From Massospora cicadina (Eukaryota > Entomophthoromycota > Entomophthoromycetes > Entomophthorales > Entomophthoraceae): a stretch of 64,000 nt of DNA. The translations under genes and the position numbers were made by a program. Below, in pieces: positions 45,301 to 56,399 of the stretch. The first letter of the stretch is position 1. Each line of letters begins with the position of its first letter. A model generated the notes under the pieces. The model had not been told where the DNA came from. It saw nothing but the letters and a program-made list of their open reading frames with translations, and made no database searches. Location: assembly GCA_022478985.1 (NCBI GenBank), contig JAKSZP010007888.1, forward strand, positions 364,236 to 428,235, read 5' to 3'.

Positions 45301-46810
45301 TGTGAAAATTTGAAGATTGCTCACTTTATAAGTTAAATCCTGCATGATAAACCAGGCTGAAGTTTGGCCAATGGATCTTCAATTTTGCCAGCTACTTATG
45401 GTTTTAGAACTGTTTGGAAACACACTGAGCATACAAAAATGGTTCCAACTTTTCTGGCCAATTTGGGGCTTGATTTCCCCCCATAATTGTGGACTTCAGT
45501 TGAGGCAGGCAAAGTTGCAAGCTGTGGATCCTGAGATCTAAGCTTGCCAACACTCTTAAAAAGAGACTTAAGCTACAAATTAAATGAAGATATAATAAAA
45601 TAGACTTTATTTAAGACTAGATTATTTGATAATTATTATTAGGCCAGGCGCTAGCATTTATACCCCTAGGGCATCTCCTGGCCACCTCGAGCATGCAATC
45701 TCAACAGATATTTTACCACCTCAGTTTGGCCCTTGAACTGATATAACCAAGACTTATTGCTAGGTTTATTAGTTGGCAAAATACTCTCATATTTGGGAGA
45801 ATTTCAGGGACAAAAATTGCAATAGTGGGAAGGGTGGTTAGCTGAGTGGGTAAAACTGCTTCCACCCTTAGTGCAGGTTTTGAGTTCGAAACCTTTACTA
45901 GCTAGAAAACCTTCTCAGTGTGGTATATTTGTCCCAAGGTCAACCCACCTCAAATAATTTTTTAAAAATTGCAACAGTGGGTATGCAAAATGGTCCTAGG
46001 ATCATCTCAAAATGATTTTTGTTATACTGTTGATAAAATAAAAATTCTGAGAGATTTTGTGGTTGATACAAATAAATGATGCAGCCTTAATCAGGCCATT
46101 GGCAGGCCTCTCTTGATAGCATTAGGTACTCCCATTTGGGTGATCCATGTGCAAGTGCTATCATGCCAGTTATATATCAATATACAAAAATTTTATTCTG
46201 GGACAGCTCCAAATATATTTTTTATCATACTGACGACATAAATGACTCCCTGATTGGGATGTCAACTGGCCCTCTCTCAATAGCACTAGGCACTCCTATT
46301 TGGCCAGTCCATGTGTAAGTGTTATTGTGCCAATTAAACGTACTGACATACAAATATGCTCTAAGGCAGGAAATTGATTATGTTGTTTGTTCATTTAATT
46401 ATCCATGAGACTTTTAAATGTTATCATTGGGCCAGTCCTGAGTAATTTTGTATACAGTTTCCTTAATATTGGTTTCAATTAAACAGAACTAGTTGTTGAG
46501 GTTTGGGCAGCGATAGTTGGACCAGCTTTGCAAATGTATTTGCTCAAGCTATTGATAAGAAAATTAATTGAATTGACATTGAATTGATCAGCCCAGCTGA
46601 GTAGTTGCAGAGAAGGTTGGCCTAAATGTGCGTGAATATTTGGCTCAACTTTCTAATAATATAATTAAATCCTCATTGCAATAATCAGCCTGAGCCGTGA
46701 TATTGCAATAGGTTTTTAATTAGATTACAAGCTTAAGCATTATTAGGAAAATTGGCCTAATCTGTAGGTTGTCAAAGGGTTTATTTGTAAGTCAACCACA
46801 TAATCTGACA
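45301..46810 (-). repeat. Element D 5' LTR, carrying SINE copy 1
   Basis: 1510 bp; 1358 bp without the SINE and one copy of its target site, close to the 1351 bp of the other LTR. Starts TGTGAAAATTTGAAG and ends AATCTGACA (plus-strand view), directly against the CTTCC duplication. Confidence 0.9.
45830..45963 (+). mobile_element. SINE copy 1, tRNA-derived
   Basis: A 134-bp insertion in the D 5' LTR flanked by an 18-bp duplication AAAAATTGCAAYAGTGGG (45812-45829, 45964-45981, one mismatch). The head has an RNA polymerase III A box (TTAGCTGAGTGG, 45839-45850) and a perfect-looking B box (GAGTTCGAAACC, 45882-45893) at tRNA-like spacing. The tail TTTGTCCCAAGGTCAACCC and ACCTCAAATAATTT matches the 3' ends of E1 and LINE-1. 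It is not a working tRNA: the acceptor stem and a folded anticodon arm are not complete. Confidence 0.9.
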
Positions 46811-46815
46811 CTTCC

Positions 46816-47480
46816 CCTCTCCTGCTAATAAAAAGAAAATGTGGAGGTCATTGTATAGTTATGGACTACTGCAAATTAAATAACCTCACGAAAAAGGATA
46901 GGTATCCTCTTCCTCACATTGATGACACCTTGGCCCAACTCTCTGGCTCTAAGTTCTTTTCTGCCATGGACTTGGCCAGTGGTTATTGGAAAATGGATCT
47001 CTCCCCTGATGACCAGGGATAAATTTGCTCTCATTTGTAGTGCAGGTCTCATCCAACCACCCCAACTACCTCAAGGGTTGTGCAATGCACCTGCACCTTT
47101 CCAGCGTGCAATGGACCATATCATGCAGAACTTGAAACAAAGTTGCTTCACTGTCTATCTCAACGGCATCACATTCTTTTCAAAAACTTTTAATGAACAC
47201 CTTGATCACCTGAAGGAGGTGTTTCAATGACTACGTAAGTCAAATATTAAGTTAAAACCCTCAAAGTGTACATTCTTCCAAAGGAAATTGGATTTACTTG
47301 GCCACTCCATTTCTCAAGAGAGAATCCAACCCATCCAAGATAAGGTCAAAGAAATTTCAAAAATTTACCCTAAAACTTTACAGGATATTCAGGTATTTCT
47401 AGGGATGATGGGATATTACCACCAGTTCATCCCTAATTTTGCCAACTCAGCGAGCCTCTTGTCCGCCTATTGACCAAGAA
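46816..47480 (+). pseudogene. Element C reverse transcriptase, right piece
   Basis: Continues from SPWSS with LLIKRKCGGHCIVMDYCKLN, TKKDRYPLPHIDDTLAQLSG, KFFSAMDLASGYWKMDLSPD, then GLCNAPAPFQRAMDHIM. The catalytic box is VYLNGITFFSKTF where VYLDDI is expected: both Asp are lost (Asn and Gly). The thumb/connection (FLGMMGYYHQFIPNFANSAS) follows to 47473. At least one frame change near 47020. Inactive. Confidence 0.85.
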
Positions 47481-47559
47481 CACTCCTTTTCAGTGGGGTG
47501 CGGAACAGAAGGCTGCTTTTGAGATGCTGAAGCAACTGCTGCATCAACGCCCTATCCTA

Positions 47560-47904
47560 TGACACCCAGATTATAATAAGCCCTTCATCTTAATCACTGA
47601 TGTTTCATACTATGCCATTGGGGCTATCTTAGCCCAATTGGATGGAAACAGTGTTGATCATCCAGTATCTTATTTTAGTAAGATGCTGTCAAAGGCTGAA
47701 CGTAACTACAGTGTAACGGAGAAAAAGTGCCTGGCTGCTCTGTTAGCTGTAAAGCACTACCGCCCTTTCCTATATGGAACTACCTTCACTGTGACTACTG
47801 ACCACGCATCCCTAAAATGGTTACAGAACATGAAAGATCCTACTGGCCGGTTATATTGCTGGGCTCTAAAGCTCCAGCATTATGACATGAATGTTGAATA
47901 TTGA
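47560..47904 (+). pseudogene. Element C RNase H
   Basis: The best-preserved domain of C. ITDVSYYAIGAILAQLDG has the first Asp, NYSVTEKKCLAALLAVKHYR the Glu and VTTDHASLKWLQNMKDPTGR the second Asp, and the frame is open for 88 codons from 47638. It removes RNA from the RNA:DNA hybrid. The rest (HMNVDGLTWLP) continues at 47940-47970 after a partial duplication of CTAAAGCTCCAGC.TTATG, which displaces the frame. Confidence 0.82.
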
Positions 47905-48170
47905 ACTAAAGCTCCAGCCTTATGTTCTGGAACCCATCACATGAATGTTGATGGGTTGACTTGGCTACCTGTCCTTCACTTAGATGGTAGTGAGGTGGAG
48001 AGGTTACATGACCTCTTAATGACCCCTGATGACAGGGAATAATAAAGATAAGCCTGTACAGAAAATGTTATCCTGGCACTTTCATAACACTAAAGTGGAG
48101 AATGGAAAATTTTATAAGCAGGTGGGGGCAAAAAGATGCCTTACCTTTGGCTCTCAGAATGCATACCTGC

Positions 48171-49313
48171 TGTAAAAATTATAAGTTCTGGTTACTATTC
48201 GGCCAATGACCCCTATAAACTTATTACTGCACAGGTTCATTTCTTGTGCAATCCATCTGCATTGTATAGTATCTGATATTATCGATTATAAATAGTATGA
48301 TGACTATTATCCATAGTTGAGTGGAATTCTTAGATCTTGGTCTAGTGCTCAGCCAGTATACCTGCACGGAATACTTGAAATACTGAATATGGATTCATTC
48401 CATCGTTCTGTCCAACCAAATCTTCTCTGAGATTCCCTGGTGCTAGTTTCTTTGGTCCATCACACAATTGGCAGCAATCCCCTGATTGTTTCTCCTTCTT
48501 CTTTAGATCCCCGCTCAGATCTTTGCTCTTTTCCTTAAGAGTCTCCCAATCATTGCACACAGAAATAATATCCCTGAGAAGAATAGAACAATTGAAAGCT
48601 GATAAAGTTTACTCTTAAATTTATATACTGGATGGAAAACTATAGAACTGTATATCTGAAGTACTATCTAACTATTTTTTATTATGAGTATTTATAAGAG
48701 ATTTATAGTGGTATTCTGTCATATAACCCCAGTTGACATTTCTTTGATGAAATGGCTGCCGTTGCTATTGATTCACCCATCCTCATCTTGGCAGCGATGG
48801 TCTTCCACATCTCAGCTAGGATTCCATCATTGTACTTTCTCGAGACCTAAACAGAAAGAGTTGTTAAACGTGTCCCTAACGTTTTCATCTCGATCCAAGA
48901 GACCCAACTATATATGGCTAGCAACCTGCTTAGTAATGGGTTTTATTACCCATTAAGGCAGGTCACAATTGACTGATTGATTTGCTAGTTGCAGGCTTCA
49001 CTCGCCTCACAACTTACTACTTACATTCTCAATCAGTTGGTGATGAAACCCAACCAAATTTAATCAGTACACCTGATGGTACATTACTATCAGATGCCAC
49101 TATTTTTTCAGCAACTCTGCCCGACGAGATTTTAAGCCTTTGTCTGGATCAATCCACGATGGATATGACCAGGCGAATATCTCAAAATCCCCCAAACATA
49201 GTTTTTCCAAAATTAGGGTCCACCAATTTCCAATGCACCTCACATTAGGGAATTATCCCCTAGCGATTCCTGGTAATCTAGCAGGCTGGGAATATGGGCA
49301 AAAAATCCCAACA
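48171..49313 (-). repeat. A2 3' LTR
   Basis: 1143 bp, plus-strand TGTAAAAATTATAAG..CCCAACA, the complement of the A1 LTR. It contains the hairpin at about 48923-48964. It is followed by the complement of the polypurine tract (CATCCCCCTTCTTGCC) at 49314. Confidence 0.92.
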
Positions 49314-49849
49314 CATCCCCCTTCTTGCCTAGATTTCCAGTGAGATAAGGACCAGGGCATGAGAACACCACTTCAGACACTTGGTCAAATACATCATTGG
49401 CTCAAGAGGATTATGATCATTAATACTTAACAATGCTTGGGACAACCTTCAGCATGTGACTCTCTTCCTCTTCCTCCTCACTACCACCTACTCAGAGTGT
49501 GGTCCCCAAGATTTACTGTCATGACAGGATGTTCAATTTTACTCATAACAATACAGTCCCAGGATCCAAATTTCCCCCCATCAGGACATATGACCCACTT
49601 TCATATTCAGGATTCTTGGTCTGGCATCCTCAATTTCCTGATCTTCTCCTCATCCTAGACAGAAGACTCTTGCCATTGATGTTTATTTTACAGCCCAATT
49701 AAGAATGCTTTTTTTATGTTCGCCCTTGTTATTTCTCTCATAACCTCTTGGCTCATGTAATTATTAATTCTTCTCTTGGAGAGCTTATTCCATTAATTTT
49801 GAGATTAATTTCTCCAAAATTGGAGCTTAATGGATTGTAGAGTGCATAA

Positions 49850-50940
49850 TGTCAACTTCCATATAAGTCTGACATCCCCCTCTCGTCCAGATCATAAGTC
49901 AAATTCTGAGTATGGTATCAACAGCTTTTAAGCAGTTTGTCTGATCAAAATCTTTGGCTCTTCCAGCAGATGAGTCGGGATGCATGACAGAACCTCTTCT
50001 ATGATCCTTCCAGGACTCATACGCCTAGTCTAGCACCAGCAGCTAGACCTTCTTTAAATTACTGGAAACAGTAACCAATCCTTCCAAAACTAGGCTTGCA
50101 ATCATTTCAAACAACTATCAGCCAATTTTTCCTTTGTCATCAATTCCAGAGTTAGATTCGAAACTCTCCTGTATTCAGATCCTTTTGCAGATGCACTGAA
50201 CATCATTGTGGATGCTCCTGATATTATGCCCTTCGCTCTAGATTGATCCTTTCTTGCTGGGTCGGGCTTGCTTCCTGAGTTCCTCTTCTGACTTGGACAA
50301 TACTACAAACCCGCTGTCTTGACTACTGAGATCACCATAAGTAACAGTATTCATTCCAAGCTCCCCTATGCCAAATTACGGGCCTAAGTCACTGAGGCTT
50401 TATCCCTAGTGTTGAATCCCTCCAACCTTTAGAGCATCCTAGATTGGGATGCCACCGCGTATGCTCTTCACTTTGCCAGCCAAGTTCTTAGAAGTTGGTC
50501 CATGCTGCTTTTAGCCTATCCTGGTTATCATCATTCTTTCTGCTTCAGCTTTCAAGAAGCCCATAGTCATTGCTTTCAGGATGCCATTTGCTCCTTGCAC
50601 GACTATCTTATCTCCTGTGCTTCCCATTGGTATCTTCTGCTGATGGCTTTTTAGGGGGCATGATTCTGCAACCCCCATCAAGCATCCCTTGTTTGCTGCC
50701 AGACCATATGTCCAATGCTCTTGACAAAGTCCGTCGTCAGGCGTCCAAGACTAAGCTTTTGGCTCCAGTACCATATTAGGATTACTTTGTGTTTTTCGCT
50801 GACTGCCTCTTTATATACTGTTGCTTCCTTCCACATTCTAAGGTTCACGATTGGATTCTTCTGATATTACAATTTCCCTTCATCTAGTTGCTTTCTCGCA
50901 GGGATCTACGTCCACTCAAAGAACTTGGTTTTGCGTAGTC
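49850..50940 (+). pseudogene. A2 antisense ORF, counterpart of the one in A1
   Basis: Opposite in orientation to A2's genes. The translation follows that of 15609-16692: NSEYGINSF-like start, then TEITISNSIHSKLPYAKLRA, VTEALSLVLNPSN, LDWDATAYALHFASQVL, RSWSMLLLAYPGYHHSFCF and PPSSIPCLLPDHMSNALDKV. Stops are more numerous than in A1, but the words are preserved across a 1-kb stretch. The upstream region 49340-49840 also matches A1, including LFLFLLTTTYSEC. Function unknown. Confidence 0.6.
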
Positions 50941-51239
50941 TAACCCTCACTAGCATCTGATCTCACATCGAATTTAATGGGCTATTAATTGCTACTGCAA
51001 TCCATCCTCCCTCCCCAAGAGGTGACATAGGCGGAATCATCCCCATATTGAAGATAATCATTATAGGTAAAAACTATAAAAATATATGTTGGTTTTCTCT
51101 ATGAGGCTTATTTTTTACCATATCTTTTATCAATCTTTTATTTTTTTCTTTTTTTCATGGGACTTGACCTTGTTTCATTTCGGCATTCAATCTTTATTTA
51201 ATCCCATAAGCTGGGTCCTAGGTACTTAAACATACCAGT

Positions 51240-51360
51240 TTTCTATGGTTCAGAGGTCTTTTTTTGGACTTAAACATCTAAGTTGGTTCAGAGGTCCTTT
51301 TTTCAGACTCGACCTAATCATCAGGACATGACCAACCTAATGGGTCATTGGTCCTTTGGG
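51240..51360. repeat. A2 post-integrase motif cluster (first copy)
   Basis: GGTTCAGAGGTC at 51247 and 51285, with GGGTCATTGGTCC at 51342: the complement of the A1 motif at 15174-15355, in the same position relative to integrase. Confidence 0.6.
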
Positions 51361-51379
51361 AACTCTTTTGTTTTGTTCC

Positions 51380-52500
51380 TCAATCCATCACTTCAGATAC
51401 TTAGCATGGACTTAATTTACCACTCTTCCATCCAAGAGATTCTTGATGAAGTAGGCGTCAGTTTCCGTCTTGACAATAATTTCAAATGGACTGACCACAA
51501 CGCATCCATTTTGTTTCTTTTTCCAAAATCATGCATATTGCAATAGGCAACTCTTTTGCCTATTCGATATTCTTCTAAGGCCAGTCAGTTCATATTGTCT
51601 GTCAATTTTGCTCATATCCTTTTCTTCAACATAGTATTGAATGCTTGTGATTGCATCTTGATCAGGATGTTTGTTAGTCAGTTCAAGTACTTTTTAGCAC
51701 TCATCCCTGATGTTGGTTCCACCACTGAATATAAAATTGGTGGCAACGCGGCCTTCCTCTTATATAACAACTTAAATGGCGTTTTTCCCGCCGCTGTATG
51801 ATGACTAACATTGTAGGTAAACATCTTCAAACTCAGGTACGTTCCCCACGTGGTAATTCTTCCTGCAGCCAGCTTTCTCAGCGTCACGTCCAGCATTCCA
51901 TTCACTCTTTATACCAATCCGTTTATTTCCAGCTGGTAAGGTACAGACACAACTCATATGATCCCCATTATCTCATTCAGTTGTGAGATCACATGAGACG
52001 TGAAGTTTGTCCTATTATCGCTAAGCAGGACCTGTGGGCATCCATGTCAATATACTACTTGATCCAGGATGAACTTCGCGGTGCTGGTAGCATTTACTTT
52101 TGTAAGGGCCTTCATCTTGACCCATCTCATCGGATGGTCAATAGCAACTATTATGTACATGACTCCTCATGTGCTCATCATCAGCAGTTCCATCACATTG
52201 ATTGACACCATATGCCAGACAAATCCAGGGCGGACCAGTTGGTATTCAGTTGTATTCTTATGTGGCTTGTGCAGCTGGCACTCCATGCAACAAGCTGACT
52301 TTCCGTGACATTGTAGATGATTGAATCCCAGTAGTAGTACTGGTGAATATGATCAGTTGTATTTATCAGGCCTCCATGCCCAACAACCTTATGAGTGGCT
52401 TGAACGATAGCTGCTCTTTCTGACGGCTTTGGGAATAATAACCGCTTTCCATTAAATGCCTTAAACATTTGTCCATACATGGTCTCAGTGTTTTCCAAAG
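51380..52500 (-). pseudogene. A2 integrase
   Basis: The minus-strand frame 52193-52498 carries the zinc domain (KVVGHGGLINTTDHIHQYYY, then a broken C..C). A core segment near 52030 reads VLLSDNRTNFTSH with the second catalytic Asp present, unlike A1. FKLLYKRKAALPPILYSVVE is at 51700-51780. The C-terminal module lies at 51390-51540. The first core Asp lies near 52190 (SIDVMG-type, frame shifted). Confidence 0.75.
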
Positions 52501-52589
52501 TTCATCTTGGATTTCTCAGAGCTTATTCCTGATTTCTCCGTCAACCATTCTCTGAATAGCTCATCCGCCTGCGGGCATACCATCTGGAA

Positions 52590-53000
52590 CAAAGGTAACT
52601 GTGACAAGCCATCCACATTCTGGTGAGAAGCCCCCTCTTGGTGGACAATCTTGTAATCATAAGCCTGTAGCTTAAGTGCCCATCAGGCCAGTTGTCCTTC
52701 TGGTTCTCTCAAATTGTGGAGACAACGCAACGAGGAGTGGTCTGTCACCACTTTAAAGTACATTTCATAGTTATACACCCAAAACTACTTATAGGTGTAA
52801 ATGACTGCAAGGCATTCATGATCAGTTACGGTGTAGTTTCTCTCAGAAGCTGAGAGTGTCCAGATCACATATGCCACTAGATGTCTGTCCCCAAGTTTAT
52901 CTATTTGGCTTAATATGGCACTGATTGTCATCAACGAAGCATCAGTTTTTATAATAAACTCTCAATCAAAATTTGGAATTTCAAAATTGGAGAATCTATT
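52590..53000 (-). pseudogene. A2 RNase H
   Basis: The minus strand reads KTDASLMTISAILSQIDKLG near 52930, LSASERNYTVTDHECLAV near 52830 (Asp where Glu is usual), and VVTDHSSLRCLHNLREPEGQ near 52740 with the final Asp intact. Stops are present. The end HQNVDGLSQLP is at about 52610-52640. Confidence 0.75.
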
Positions 53001-53129
53001 AGGTAGCAGCATAGCTCTTTGAAGGATTCCTGCACTTCTTCATTTCATATGAATCCTTATTTTGATTTTCAACAGATGGAATAAGGGCTTGGCTATTTGG
53101 GTAAAGTCCCAAATAAATTTTTGTAGTAT

Positions 53130-53890
53130 ATGACCATCCTAAGGAACACTTGGATGTCTCAGACACTCTTTGGCACAGCCATCCATTCTATGGCTTCTAT
53201 CTTCTGGGCTTGCGACTGCAATCCGCCAGAGTTGATCACAAATCCCAGATATTCCAACTCTTTTTTGAAGAAGTGACACTTCCTCAGCTTAATCTTCAGG
53301 TTAGCCGCAGACAATTGCTTGAATACTTCTTCCAAGTGGTGTAGGTGATCAGTAAACGTCCTACTGAACACATTGATATTGTTCAAGTATACCAATATGC
53401 ATGACAACTTCAAGTCGCTCAATATAGCATCAATGGCCATTGTAACGTTGCAGGCGCATTGCATAGACCCTGGGGCATCCTTGTCAGTTTATTAGCCCTT
53501 GCGCGGTATTAATCACGCATTTTTCTTGGTTTTTTTAGCAAATCGATTTGCTAATATACTGAGATCAGATCCATCACAGATAATACTTTGCTTCTCCCAA
53601 TAGATCTAGTGCATCATCAATTCTTGGTAGGGATAAAAATCCTTCTTTGTAATTTTATTCAGCTTTTGGTAGTCAATCACCACCAGATTGGAGCCATCCT
53701 TTTCCTTCACAATTAGAATTGGACTTGCCCAGGGACTCGACAACAGAACTAGAAGCCCATGCTTCACTAGTTTGCTGATTTTATCTTCCAGTACCGCTTC
53801 AGCACTTTTAACCATCAAATTGGTCTCATCCTGATTGGCAATTTTCCCTGGTGTCAACCTTGTGGATCACATCTCTTGTGCATCCCAAAT
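53130..53890 (-). pseudogene. A2 reverse transcriptase
   Basis: 53606-53857 carries EDKISKLVKHGLLVLLSSPW, then VKEKDGSNLVVIDYQKLNKI. 53159-53464 carries ILVYLNNINVFSRTFTDHLH, where A1 has YLDDI: both catalytic Asp are Asn, a double G-to-A-type change. The thumb with KCHFFKKELEYLGFVINSGG is intact. Inactive. Confidence 0.85.
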
Positions 53891-54089
53891 TGTGGTCATC
53901 CTAAGTGAATACTTCCTGATACTTATTAAACAATTTGAGCACCTCCTCTTGCTGACCTTCCATCAGATCAGCGAGTCGCTCTCAATCAACCAGTAGGTTG
54001 ATACTCTCAGTTACCCCAGCCGATAATTTCATCTCATTAAGAATGGGATTTTACTCAGATCAGCCATCAGGATTTCTCGTCACTTAGGT

Positions 54090-54410
54090 CTGAACCTCAT
54101 AGACCATAAAAATCGATATTTTACATATTTTATATCTTTTATATCGCTTATATATTTGTTTTGTATTTTTCTTTTGCATTGGGACTTGCAACCTACAAAC
54201 AGGTTCAGAGGTCCTTATTTTCCCCTTCATCCAAACTGGGTCCCAGGTAACTCTGACCTACCAGCTATCATGTTTTTAGATTCTTACCTCTTAAGATTTA
54301 ACCAACCATTTGGTTCAGTAGTCCTCTCCTAGGACATGACCAAAATCTCAAGACATAACCATTTAATGGTTCAGAGGTCCGCTAGGAACGTTGCAATATA
54401 CTTCTCTTAG
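54090..54410. repeat. A2 second motif cluster in place of gag/protease
   Basis: GGTTCAGAGGTCC at 54202, GGTTCAGTAGTCC at 54312 and GGTTCAGAGGTCC at 54368, preceded by an AT-rich stretch similar to 51060-51240. It duplicates the post-integrase region at a place where A1 has gag and protease, suggesting recombination between two family A copies. Confidence 0.55.
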
Positions 54411-54419
54411 GCTCAATAC

Positions 54420-55243
54420 TTCCAATTATCATTGACCTTCATTATATGACCAGCAGTGCTGTCTCTTCTTGTATAGGCTACTCTTGCCTACTTTGGCAAT
54501 ACTTTTGAATATTAGGCCTTTGATCTCAACTAGTTATTTGTTCAACAGGCCCTAATTTCATCTCATATTTTGGCAACCGATGCTTAGATCCTCATATCTC
54601 ATTATTCAACAGTTCCATCTGATCGTTCAAAATTTTTTTCTACTGAAAACTATTTTTGGCATTTATTGCCCTCTTTACTTACACAGGTCATTCTGGCCTC
54701 GTTAGCTTCATCCAATTTCTCTGTAATTGATGAACTTGTCTCAAGCAACTTCTGATCATTGTTGAAGTTTTTGAGTCAAAATGATTTTCTCCACTATCTT
54801 GTATCAATCATTTCCTGTTTTGACTTCATCTCTTCATTGGTATGGCAATCCAATTCTCCTGATTGATTTCTTCCTATTTAATAAAATACCACATCTAAAT
54901 ACTCACTCCTCAGGACTATCTAAAGCGGACCCAATTTCAACCCAAGTTGGCCTGCTGATACTCTTCATCTCAAGTATATGTCAGGTGGAACAGGTTTTCT
55001 TGCAGCCCTAGATAGTTCCATATCTAGACTGCAATTCCTGTTCCCTGAACTTGAGTATAATCAATTGATTCACTTGGAGCACCACTTCAGAGCTGGGTGA
55101 ATGCCACAGAACGTGATCCACTTCACGTTCTACTTCATTAAAGTTTCTCCTTACTAATTTCTTTACAGAACTAAAAGCATCTTCATAGGACATCATGTTC
55201 TAAGTTATTCTACTCAAATACACCCCATTAGTGAGCACCAATC
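54420..55243 (-). pseudogene. A2 gag remnant and leader
   Basis: The open piece at 55008-55196 (EDAFSSVKKLVRRNFNEVER) directly follows the 5' LTR and primer-binding site (complement of TGGTGCTCACT, 55230-55240). It is charged and probably helical, as expected for a Gag N terminus. The remainder to 54420 is stop-filled. Neither a Gag core nor a CCHC knuckle was found. Confidence 0.5.
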
Positions 55244-56394
55244 TGTAAAAACTTATAGTTTCTGGTTACTATTTGGCCAATATTCCTATAAATTTATTAC
55301 TGCACAGGTTTGGTTCCTGTGCAATCCATCCACGTTGTATAGTATTTGAAATTATTGATTGATAATAGTATGACGACTATTATCTGTAGTTGAGTGGAAT
55401 TCTTAGATCTTGTCCCAACGCTCAGCCAGTGTTCCTGCTTGAAATACTTGAGATGTCATGATATAGGGATTCTTTCTTTTTCCTCGTTCTGTCCAACCCG
55501 ATCTTCTCTGAGATTCCCTGGTGACAGTCTCTTCAGTTCAACACACAGTCAGCTGCAATCCCCAAATGTTTCTCCTTCTTCTCTAAATTCCCACTCAGAT
55601 CTTTAATCTTTTCCTTATGAGTCTCCCAATAATTGAACACAGCAATAATTTACCTAAGAAGAATAGAACAATTGAAAGCTAATAAAGTTTATTCTTAAAC
55701 TATATACCGGATGAAACTATAGAACTGTATATCTGTAGTACTATCTAACTGTTTTTTATATATGAGTGAAATCTAGGGAATTTATAGTAGGATTCTGTCA
55801 TCTAACCCTCAGGTGACACCTCTTCGCTGAAAAGGCAGCTTTGACATTAAAAATCCATTCTTGTCTTGGCAGCAATGGTCTTCCCCATCCTGGCTAGGAT
55901 TCCATCATTGTACATCCTCGAGACCTAAACAGAAAGAGTTGGAAAACGTGTCCCTAACGTTTTCATCTCAATCCAAGAGAACACCACATTTTTGGCTAGC
56001 AACCTGTTTGGGTAATAGACTTATCACCCATTAAGGCAGGTCAAAATCCAACTGATCAATTTGCTAGTTGCAGGCGGCATCACTCGCCTCACAACTTACT
56101 ACTTAATTCCCAAAATAGTTGGTGATGAAACCTGACCGAATCCAATCAGTACATCTGATAGTTAATCACTATCAGATGCCCCTATTTCGTCAGCAACTCC
56201 ACCCAATGAGATCTTAAGCATTCGTTTGGATCAATCCCTGATGGATATGACCAGACGAATATCCTAAAATCTCAAAGACATAATTACTTTGAAATTAGGG
56301 TCCACCAATTTCCAATTCACCTTGAATTAGGGAATTATCCCCTACCAATTCCTGTTAATCTAGCAGGCTGGGAATATTGGCAAAAATACCAATA
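55244..56394 (-). repeat. A2 5' LTR
   Basis: 1151 bp, plus-strand TGTAAAAACTTATAG..ACCAATA; pairs with 48171-49313 and with the A1 LTRs. The terminal CA is TA here. The hairpin is at about 56001-56042. Confidence 0.92.
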
Positions 56395-56399
56395 CCTGA

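Larger units (their letters stand above)
39441..46810 (-). mobile_element. Element D, gag-only LTR element nested in C
   Basis: Runs on the minus strand with its 5' LTR at 45301-46810 and 3' LTR at 39441-40791, and a perfect 5-bp target duplication CTTCC (39436-39440, 46811-46815). Reading from the 5' LTR there is a primer-binding site (complement at 45287-45298), a Gag region with a CCHC relic near 42450, then unexpectedly a second truncated LTR plus leader (41190-42003), and the 3' LTR. No reverse transcriptase, RNase H or integrase was found in the 4.5-kb interior, so D depends on another element or is a deletion product. Confidence 0.85.
48171..56394 (-). mobile_element. Element A2, family A LTR retrotransposon nested in C
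   Basis: On the minus strand with 3' LTR 48171-49313 and 5' LTR 55244-56394; probable target duplication CCTGC/CCTGA (48166-48170, 56395-56399; four of five bases). It aligns with A1 but lacks about 1.3 kb of gag and all recognisable protease. In their place, 54090-54410 carries a second copy of the post-integrase motif cluster. RT, RNase H, integrase and the antisense ORF are present and broken. Confidence 0.9.

Noticed and set aside
45838..45900. Possible functional tRNA gene
   Set aside because: A and B boxes are present, but no complete acceptor stem pairing or anticodon arm is seen, and the sequence is enclosed by an 18-bp target duplication and continues into the LINE-like tail, so it is a SINE.
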